A DNA stretch of 7,611 nucleotides from Bacteroidota bacterium. GTDB taxonomy: Bacteria > Bacteroidota > Bacteroidia > Bacteroidales > B39-G9. The first letter of the stretch is position 1, and the number at the start of each line of letters is the position of its first letter. The translations under genes were made by a program, and so were the position numbers. Positions 1-5,614 of this stretch are shown one piece after another. The notes below the pieces were generated by a model. That model was not told the origin of the DNA. It searched no databases and was given only the letters and a program-made list of their open reading frames with translations. The DNA is taken from NCBI GenBank assembly GCA_003648455.1, contig QMPG01000143.1, forward strand, positions 1 through 7,611, given 5' to 3'.

Positions 1-36
1 TAGTCCAAATACAATTTTTAAAATCTTTTTCATCAT
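1..36 (-). CDS. N-terminus of a probable periplasmic adaptor (membrane fusion) protein, cut by the window edge
   Basis: Reading leftward from an ATG at 36-34, twelve codons are visible before the window ends: MMKKILKIVFGL. A second ATG at 33-31 is an equally possible start. Two Met, two Lys and then a hydrophobic run is how a signal peptide or N-terminal membrane anchor begins. It follows the second permease in the same direction with about 50 bp between them. In Bacteroidetes an operon of ATPase, permease and permease is commonly continued by a HlyD/MacA-like adaptor, which would bridge the inner-membrane ABC complex to a TolC-type outer-membrane channel. That identity is inferred from position and the signal-like start only; no adaptor domain is visible. 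A TolC-like protein or an unrelated exported protein is also possible. Confidence 0.45.
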   Translation of the reverse strand, partial: MMKKILKIVFGL

Positions 37-61
37 TTTATTTTTTTGTAGTTATTTATAT

Positions 62-82
62 TTAATTCTTAATTCCTAATTC
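62..82. repeat. Short heptanucleotide tandem repeat (3 units)
   Basis: Three consecutive 7-bp units read TTAATTC, TTAATTC, CTAATTC on the plus strand, and the array ends 5 bp short of the permease stop codon. It lies between the second permease and the next gene of the operon. The units share the AATT core and 7-bp period of the larger array at 3453-3508. Its function is unknown; it may be a slippage-prone spacer. Confidence 0.6.
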
Positions 83-86
83 CAAA

Positions 87-1352
87 TTACTCGCTTCTTA
101 AAGCTTCAATTGGTTTAATTTTTACTGCTCGGTAAGCAGGTAATAGTCCCGCTAATATCCCACTTACTATAATAATAATTAATGAAATAATAGCGATATT
201 GAAATCAATACCCGGATTTGAGAACATACCAGTATCGGCACCTGATTTTTGTAAAATTAAATTAATTCCCTGAACAATACCAACACCTATAACTAAACCT
301 GAATATCCTGCAATAGTTGTTAAAAATACAGATTCTGAAATTATCTGTCCTATTACTTTTCTGGGAGTTGCTCCAATTGCACGCTTAATTCCAATTTCTT
401 TTGTTCGTTCTTTTACAACTACTAGCATTATGTTGCTAATTCCAATAACACCTGCAAGTAATGTCCCAATACCGACAATCCATATTAATACAGACATTCC
501 TGTAAATAAAATATTAATTTTTCTTACTTCTTTTTCAACATTAAAATGACCAACTGCCTGTTCGTCAGTAGGATCGATTTTATGACGTTTTTTTAATAAT
601 TTAATTACTTTATCTTCAATTTGAGCTACAGGAATACCTTTTTTTGCAGTTACTGCAAAGTAGTGAACAACATCGCCATAATTATAAGTTTGTTGTAAAG
701 TTGTAAACGGCAAAAATATTGTTTTATCTTTTTCGCCACCAATATTTACTTTTGTATTTTTAGGCTTAAATACCCCCACAACTTTAAAATACACATTTTG
801 AATTTTAATATATTTCCCTACAGCCTCTTCATCATTTTCAAATAAAACATCCTTAACATGACTTCCTATAACACAAATTTTACGTTTTTCTAAAATGTCG
901 ACATTATTTAAAAAACGACCTTTTAGTATCGAAACAGCATCAATTTTATTTATTTGTGGGTAATCTCCTGAAATAGTAAACGAACCTGATTTAAGTCCTC
1001 TAATAGCATTATTTGATCCATCGCCTCCCCACCCTTGTAGACGTGGAGCAAGTTCGCTAATTTCATGAATATTTTTTCTTATATCAATCATATCACTGTT
1101 AGTGAAATTCCATCTTCGTCCACGCTGAAAACCTTTATATGGCTTTGTTGTTCGTTGTGTCCATACAAATGCACTATTTGTAGCAAAGCTTTTCATTCCT
1201 TCTGTTACGCCATTTGTTAATCCATTGCTGGAACCTAACATTATCATTAGCATAAAAATTCCCCAAAAAACACCAAAAACAGTTAAAAAAGTTCTTAACT
1301 TATTATGTTTTAAGCTACTATATATTTCTTGCCATCTATCTAAATCAAACAT
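87..1352 (-). CDS. MacB/FtsX-type ABC transporter permease (second of the pair)
   Basis: This 421-aa inner-membrane permease belongs to the MacB/FtsX-like exporter superfamily. The N-terminal MFDLDRWQEIYSSLKHNKLRTFLT segment leads into a first membrane helix (about residues 22-42). A large periplasmic domain of the MacB_PCD type follows (about 45-278), with the typical KGRFLNN and VVGVF strands. The FtsX domain then has three helices (about 283-313, 335-366, 385-408). The cytoplasmic loop KERTKEIGIKRAIGATPRK (314-332) is the conserved coupling segment expected to contact the ATPase. The chain ends PIEALRSE, also typical. It carries no ATPase domain, so it must work with the ATPase encoded at 2777-3445. 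It follows the first permease by only 14 bp, which indicates co-transcription, and shares its N-terminus (MFDLDxWQEI), so the two arose by duplication. The complex probably exports a substrate by mechanotransmission with an adaptor and outer-membrane channel; the substrate cannot be told from sequence. Confidence 0.92.
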   Translation of the reverse strand: MFDLDRWQEIYSSLKHNKLRTFLTVFGVFWGIFMLMIMLGSSNGLTNGVTEGMKSFATNSAFVWTQRTTKPYKGFQRGRRWNFTNSDMIDIRKNIHEISELAPRLQGWGGDGSNNAIRGLKSGSFTISGDYPQINKIDAVSILKGRFLNNVDILEKRKICVIGSHVKDVLFENDEEAVGKYIKIQNVYFKVVGVFKPKNTKVNIGGEKDKTIFLPFTTLQQTYNYGDVVHYFAVTAKKGIPVAQIEDKVIKLLKKRHKIDPTDEQAVGHFNVEKEVRKINILFTGMSVLIWIVGIGTLLAGVIGISNIMLVVVKERTKEIGIKRAIGATPRKVIGQIISESVFLTTIAGYSGLVIGVGIVQGINLILQKSGADTGMFSNPGIDFNIAIISLIIIIVSGILAGLLPAYRAVKIKPIEALRSE

Positions 1353-1366
1353 AATTATATAATTTA

Positions 1367-2599
1367 TTACTCATCACGCAGAGCTACAATTGGTTTTATT
1401 TTTGATGCTCTTTTTGCAGGGAAAAATCCTGCCAAAGCTCCTGAAAATATTAATAATAATGTTGCACTAACTGCAATTCTAAAATCTACCTGAGGATTTA
1501 AGAAAAAATCTGAACCATGTAAATTTGAGGATATTAATTCTAGCAAGCCAACACCAAGAACCAATCCCATATAACCTGCGATACCTGTAATCAATATTGC
1601 CTCAGAAAGAATTTGAATAACTATGGAACGAGGTGTTGCTCCAATGGCTTTTCTAATTCCAATTTCTTTTGTTCGTTCTTTAACAACAATAATCATAATA
1701 TTGCTTACACCAACAATTCCTGCAATAATAGTCCCAATACCAATTATCCAAATAAAAATACTTATTCCTGTGAATAAATTATTTGCTTGTTTAAAATTAT
1801 CAATATTATTATTAATATAAATTGCACTTTTATCTTCTTTATCAAATTTATGACGTTTAGCAAATTGTGCTCTTACTTGTTCGACCAATTTTTTACTTTG
1901 TCTTGCTGTTATATCTTTTGTAGTAAAAGCAAGATTTCTAATTCTGTTACTTCCGTTAAAAACTTTTTGAGCTGTGCTTATTGGTAGATAAACGCGTTTA
2001 TTATCTCTTTCATTTTCATCTTCGAAAAGTCCAACCACCTTAAAAGGGATGTTATTGATGTTAATAAATTTTCCAATTGGATCGACATTTTCTCCAAACA
2101 AAGCTTCTTTTACAATCTTGCTGATAACAGTAACTTTTCGATATTTATTAATATCAATATTATTAATAAATCGTCCTTTTTTAATAGTTATCATTTCGAG
2201 AAACTTTGTGTCAGGATGAACAGTAACAATACCGAAAGATCCATATTTATCTTTGTATGTTATGCTTTGACTACCTCCAATTCCATATCGTGAAGAAATA
2301 TGATCGACTTGTTTTACCTTTTGTTTTGTTTGGTCGTAATCATTATTCGTAAATCGAATAATTCTGCCCGGCTTCATACCTTGATAAGCCTTTGATGTTC
2401 GTCCGCTATATACCCAAATACTATTAACGGCGTCGCCTGCAAATTGTTTTTTTACACCGTTTTCAAACCCCTTACCGGAGCCTAACAAAATAATGAGCAT
2501 AAAAATACCCCAAGCGACACTAAATCCCGTTAAAAAAGTACGCAACTTATTTTTCTTTATAGTACTGAATATTTCTTGCCAGCTGTCGAGGTCAAACAT
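1367..2599 (-). CDS. MacB/FtsX-type ABC transporter permease (first of the pair)
   Basis: This 410-aa paralog of the following permease has the same layout: a cytoplasmic N-terminus MFDLDSWQEIFSTIKKNKLRTFLT, one membrane helix (about 22-42), a periplasmic MacB_PCD-like domain (about 45-272), then an FtsX domain with three helices (about 278-306, 328-356, 373-394). The coupling loop KERTKEIGIRKAIGATPRS (307-325) is nearly identical to that of its partner, while the periplasmic domains have diverged widely. This fits two non-identical subunits that share one ATPase and present different periplasmic surfaces. The start at 2599 is supported by the N-terminus matching the partner; the preceding bases are A-rich with no Shine-Dalgarno. 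The 177-bp gap to the ATPase is long for an operon and contains an inverted-repeat element, so expression could be lower than that of the ATPase. The substrate is unknown. Confidence 0.92.
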   Translation of the reverse strand: MFDLDSWQEIFSTIKKNKLRTFLTGFSVAWGIFMLIILLGSGKGFENGVKKQFAGDAVNSIWVYSGRTSKAYQGMKPGRIIRFTNNDYDQTKQKVKQVDHISSRYGIGGSQSITYKDKYGSFGIVTVHPDTKFLEMITIKKGRFINNIDINKYRKVTVISKIVKEALFGENVDPIGKFININNIPFKVVGLFEDENERDNKRVYLPISTAQKVFNGSNRIRNLAFTTKDITARQSKKLVEQVRAQFAKRHKFDKEDKSAIYINNNIDNFKQANNLFTGISIFIWIIGIGTIIAGIVGVSNIMIIVVKERTKEIGIRKAIGATPRSIVIQILSEAILITGIAGYMGLVLGVGLLELISSNLHGSDFFLNPQVDFRIAVSATLLLIFSGALAGFFPAKRASKIKPIVALRDE

Positions 2600-2626
2600 T
2601 TATCTTTATTTTAAAGTTTAATAAGT

Positions 2627-2757
2627 GAGTCCACTATTAAAAGTCGTAATATTAATTTATCAAGACCTAACAGGTTTTATATTACACTGATTATCAGCGT
2701 TTTAAATATTACTTCTTTTATTAAACCCAACCTGTTAGGTCTTTTCGGAGTGGACTT
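2627..2757. repeat. MITE-like or REP-pair inverted-repeat element inside the ABC operon
   Basis: Two nested inverted repeats fill most of the gap between the ATPase and the first permease. The outer pair is AGTCCACT (2628-2635) and AGTGGACT (2749-2756). The inner pair is a perfect 15-bp repeat, AAGACCTAACAGGTT (2662-2676) and its reverse complement (2729-2743). Each inner arm is itself a mini-hairpin (ACCT-AAC-AGGT), so the arrangement resembles a bipartite REP pair. A smaller palindrome, CTGA-TTA-TCAG, lies near the middle (about 2688-2698). ATAAGT occurs directly at 2621-2626 and 2758-2763, one base outside each outer arm, and could be a 6-bp target duplication; in such AT-rich DNA it could also be chance. 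No ORF is present. The arms are unequally spaced (26 and 5 bp), so a single continuous stem is unlikely. It could weaken read-through or stabilise mRNA; that is inference. Confidence 0.55.
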
Positions 2758-2776
2758 ATAAGTTAATTGTCATTAT

Positions 2777-3445
2777 TTAGTTATGATTTTCAATTATTCC
2801 GTCTTTTAAACGAATAATTCGGTTTGTTTTTTCAGAAATATCGTTTTCGTGAGTAACTACAATAACTGTCATTCCTGTATCGTTAATAGATTTAAGAATG
2901 TCCATTACTTCGTATGAAGTCTTTGAATCGAGAGCTCCTGTTGGTTCGTCTGCTAAAATTACTTTTGGTTGGGCAACAAGAGCTCTGGCAATAGCAACAC
3001 GCTGTTTTTCACCTCCCGACAATTCACTTGGCAAATGATTAAACCTATCTTTAAGTCCCATTTTATCGAGATATTCCATTGCTATATTATTGCGTTTTCT
3101 TCGGCTAACATTTTGATAATACAGAGGTAATGCAACATTCTCCATAGCATTCTTGAATGTAATAAGATTGAATGATTGAAAAACAAATCCAAAATATTTA
3201 TTTCTATAAACAGCTGCTTTCTTTTCACTCATGTTACTAATTAACATATCATCTAAATAATATGAACCTTGATCGTAATTATCGAGAATACCAAGAATAT
3301 TTAATAAAGTAGATTTCCCGGATCCTGAATGTCCCATTATTGAAACTAATTCACCATCTTCAATTTGCACGTCAATGCCTTTTAAAACGTGCAATTTATT
3401 TTTTCCTACATCATATGATTTGTGTAAATTGTTAATTGTAAGCAT
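2777..3445 (-). CDS. ABC transporter ATP-binding protein, MacB/LolD type
   Basis: This 222-aa nucleotide-binding subunit has all catalytic motifs intact: Walker A GHSGSGKST (38-46), the Q-loop glutamine Q90 in FVFQSFNLI, signature LSGGE (142-146), Walker B VILADEP (162-168, catalytic E167), D-loop ALDS (171-174) and switch histidine H199. The length and the FGFVFQSFNL segment are characteristic of the stand-alone ATPases of the MacB/LolD/YknY group, which power MacB/FtsX-type permeases rather than channel-type exporters. It is the first gene of the probable operon and should act as a homodimer under the two permeases that follow. The start at 3445 gives MLTINNLHKSY, the usual beginning of this family, so it is well supported although no Shine-Dalgarno is present. 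Its second to sixth codons contain AATTGTT-like units resembling the repeat array just upstream. LolD is the nearest alternative name, but the two MacB-like permeases and the probable adaptor favour an efflux system. Confidence 0.94.
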   Translation of the reverse strand: MLTINNLHKSYDVGKNKLHVLKGIDVQIEDGELVSIMGHSGSGKSTLLNILGILDNYDQGSYYLDDMLISNMSEKKAAVYRNKYFGFVFQSFNLITFKNAMENVALPLYYQNVSRRKRNNIAMEYLDKMGLKDRFNHLPSELSGGEKQRVAIARALVAQPKVILADEPTGALDSKTSYEVMDILKSINDTGMTVIVVTHENDISEKTNRIIRLKDGIIENHN

Positions 3446-3452
3446 ATTATTA

Positions 3453-3508
3453 AATTGTGAATTGTTAATTATGAATTGTTAATGTTCAATTGTTAATAGT
3501 AAATTATA
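3453..3508. repeat. Degenerate heptanucleotide repeat array (8 units) in the 5' leader of the ABC operon
   Basis: Eight consecutive 7-bp units on the plus strand read AATTGTG, AATTGTT, AATTATG, AATTGTT, AATGTTC, AATTGTT, AATAGTA, AATTATA, with consensus AATTGTT (AACAATT on the transcribed sense). The array begins 7 bp upstream of the ATPase start codon, so it should lie in the mRNA leader or overlap a promoter. Two further units (3427-3440) lie inside the first codons of the ATPase gene, out of phase by 5 bp. Tandem heptamers of this sort could change copy number by slippage and alter spacing or translation; that role is inferred. Confidence 0.65.
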
Positions 3509-3570
3509 TAAAACGTTAAACAAAAAAAATGAATTGTTTAAATGATTAATAAATCTTAATGTTTTTATGA

Positions 3571-3600
3571 CGAAAATAAAACAAAAAATGTTACAGCAAA
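3571..3600 (-). promoter_or_regulatory. Candidate Bacteroidetes-type promoter for the ABC operon
   Basis: On the minus strand, TTTG (3600-3597) is followed after 18 bp by TATTTTCG (3578-3571). The Bacteroidetes vegetative consensus is TTTG, about 19 bp, then TAnnTTTG; the second box fits 7 of 8 positions. Transcription would start near 3565, giving a leader of about 120 nt that includes the heptamer array. AT-rich DNA produces such matches often, so this is only a candidate. The operon could also be read through from the CLC gene upstream. Confidence 0.3.
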
Positions 3601-3636
3601 GTAAATAATTTTTAAATTAATTACATTAAAAATAAA

Positions 3637-5406
3637 CTATTGTTCTTGTGAGATATCAACCAATAATTGACGGTAAACCGAAAAAAGTTTTGATTTTGAA
3701 ACAAAACCAACATATTTAGCTTTGTCAATAACAGGTAAATTCCAAGCATTAGTGTCATTAAATTTCTTGATTACTTCATCCATTGTGTCAAAATATGATA
3801 TATAAGCAGGAGGTAAAACCATTAAATTATGTACAAAAATTGTATTATAGACTTCGGTATTGAACATAATTTCACGAATATCATCTAAATAAACAATTCC
3901 AATAAGATAATTATCTTCATCAACCACAGGAAAAATTGCTCGTTTTGATTTAGCAACCACTTTAATAAGTTCTCCTAATGTATTATCAGGATGCACAGTT
4001 ACAAAATTAGTTTCAATTACTGATTTTAATTTCATAAACGAAAGCACAGCTTTGTCTTTATTATGAGTTATTAACTCGCCCCTCTTTGCTAAATGAATAG
4101 TAAAAATAGAATCGGGTTGAATTCTTTTAACAACAATATAAGTAACTGTTGTTGCAAGCATTAAAGGAATAAATAATTCATAGCCACCGGTAATTTCAGC
4201 AATTAAAAAAAAACCTGTTAAGGGAGCATGAAGAACACCTCCTAAAACGCAAGCCATGCCAACTAATGCAAAATTTCGTTCCGATAAAGTATCTCCTAAA
4301 CCTAAAGAATTAAAAATAAAAGCAAATAGAAAACCTAATATTGCTCCGGTAAACAATGATGGTGCAAAAATACCTCCAATTCCGCCTGCACTTATCGTAA
4401 CTGATGTAGCAATTGGCTTTAAAAAAAGTAGTAATATAAAAATGCCAAGAAAAATAAAATAATTATCAATATAATTAACAAATAATGATTGTCTAAAAAT
4501 TCCAATAGCATCTCCGTTTAAAATTTCTTTAACAATTTCGTATCCTTCACCATATAATGATGGGAAAAGAAAAATTAATAAACCTAATATTGCAGAACCG
4601 AGAAAAATTCTATTTCTAAATTTTTTAATTTTATGGAAATTTTCTTGAACAAGAATATAAATCTTAGTAAAATAACAAGAGATAAAACCGGATAAAATGC
4701 CTAAAAGTAAATAATAAAAAATATCGTCTGTTGTAAAATGTTCAGTTACAACAAATTTTAAAAAAATCTCTTGTTCATATAAAAGTTTAGTTGTAATAGT
4801 GCCTGTAATTGAAGCGACTAACAAAGGAATTAACGAAAAACGAGAAAAATCAATCATTAAAACTTCTAATGCAAAAATTACACCTGCTATAGGTGTGTTG
4901 AAAATAGCTGAAATAGCGGCTGCAGCACCACAAGCCAATAACAAGGTAACTTGCTTATAATCAAGACGCAGATATCTTGCCAAATTAGAGCCAAAAGCTG
5001 CACCCGATGAAATAATTGGAGATTCAAGACCTATTGACCCGCCGAAACCTGCTGTTACAATTGCTCCAAAAATTGATGAATATATTTTATGAGCTTTCAT
5101 TACACTTTTTCGTTTCGATATAGCATAAAGAATTGATGATATATTGTGTTTTACATTATCTTTAATAATATATCTTCGAAACAGAACCGTGAGACCAATT
5201 CCTACTAATGGAAAAATCAATAAATAACTAAATTCAAAATTATCTGTCAATAAATGATGAAGATGAAAAACCAGAGTTTTAAATATTAATGCCATAAAAC
5301 CTGAAAATATGCCAACAACAACACTTAATAACAATAAAAAATCTCTATTATTAATATGTTTTTTTCTGATTTGACTTAACTTTTTTATTATAAATCTTAA
5401 AGTCAT
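3637..5406 (-). CDS. CLC-family anion channel/transporter with CBS pair, divergent filter
   Basis: This 589-aa inner-membrane CLC protein has the full helical core (about residues 20-440) and a C-terminal CBS pair (about 460-515 and 525-582), which in other CLCs binds adenine nucleotides and regulates transport. By alignment with E. coli CLC-ec1, the gating glutamate is kept (E128 in GLESP, 126-130) and GIFAP (345-349) is intact. Other anion-pathway positions have changed: the GSGIP motif reads K86-H-N-I-S90, GxEGP reads GLESP, the central tyrosine (Y445 in CLC-ec1) is F435, and the internal proton glutamate (E203) is V182. The divergent paralog at 5615-7393 keeps GIP, GLEGP and Tyr. The reading frame is intact and nothing suggests a pseudogene, so altered selectivity, altered coupling or a partner role is more likely than loss. 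The start at 5406 gives MTLRFIIKKL, similar in placement to the paralog; no Shine-Dalgarno is seen. The transported ion is not certain. Confidence 0.93.
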   Translation of the reverse strand: MTLRFIIKKLSQIRKKHINNRDFLLLLSVVVGIFSGFMALIFKTLVFHLHHLLTDNFEFSYLLIFPLVGIGLTVLFRRYIIKDNVKHNISSILYAISKRKSVMKAHKIYSSIFGAIVTAGFGGSIGLESPIISSGAAFGSNLARYLRLDYKQVTLLLACGAAAAISAIFNTPIAGVIFALEVLMIDFSRFSLIPLLVASITGTITTKLLYEQEIFLKFVVTEHFTTDDIFYYLLLGILSGFISCYFTKIYILVQENFHKIKKFRNRIFLGSAILGLLIFLFPSLYGEGYEIVKEILNGDAIGIFRQSLFVNYIDNYFIFLGIFILLLFLKPIATSVTISAGGIGGIFAPSLFTGAILGFLFAFIFNSLGLGDTLSERNFALVGMACVLGGVLHAPLTGFFLIAEITGGYELFIPLMLATTVTYIVVKRIQPDSIFTIHLAKRGELITHNKDKAVLSFMKLKSVIETNFVTVHPDNTLGELIKVVAKSKRAIFPVVDEDNYLIGIVYLDDIREIMFNTEVYNTIFVHNLMVLPPAYISYFDTMDEVIKKFNDTNAWNLPVIDKAKYVGFVSKSKLFSVYRQLLVDISQEQ

Positions 5407-5614
5407 CTTGCTGTAATATCTACTTAAATATAAGAATTATTTTTTATAATTTTATCATAATTTTAATTCATTAAATAAATTTAACATTATATTAGCACAA
5501 AATTATCATTACTTTTCTATACTTAATTAATTGAGGGAAAAATTAAAAAAATATTGAAAAGTTTTAAATGTTAATTTCGATAATAAAACATTTTAAATTT
5601 TTATTCAAAATAAG
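5407..5614. promoter_or_regulatory. Divergent promoter region between the two CLC genes
   Basis: These 208 bp are extremely AT-rich and must contain the promoters of both CLC genes. For the leftward gene there is a perfect -7-type box, TAATTTTG on the minus strand (5505-5498), about 90 bp before its start codon, but no TTG element at the expected distance upstream. For the rightward gene the closest match is TAATTTCG (5572-5579), with TTG only 15 bp upstream (5554-5556), which is too short a spacing. An imperfect inverted repeat, TTTAAATGTT (5563-5572) and AACATTTTAAA (5587-5597, one bulged base), lies in the probable leader of the rightward gene. No clear operator or riboswitch is visible. 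Confidence 0.4.

Noticed and set aside
1353..1366. Palindrome-like AT stretch between the permeases
   Set aside because: The 14-bp gap is simply A and T; a palindrome made only of A/T in this context has no evidential weight.
1623..1987. Two overlapping plus-strand open frames of 65 and 66 codons
   Set aside because: Both are antisense to a well-supported permease, have low-complexity Ile/Leu/Phe-rich content and show no initiation signal or family resemblance.
4256..4462. Plus-strand open frame of 68 codons
   Set aside because: It is antisense to the conserved GIFAP region of the leftward CLC; its composition is explained by the opposite strand.
3637..5406. Leftward CLC as a pseudogene
   Set aside because: Although several filter residues have changed, the frame is uninterrupted, the length matches the paralog, and the gating Glu, GIFAP and CBS pair are preserved.
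5554..5579. Promoter of the rightward CLC gene (TTG at 5554, TAATTTCG at 5572)
   Set aside because: The spacing of 15 bp is too short for the Bacteroidetes consensus, so it was not listed as a separate feature.
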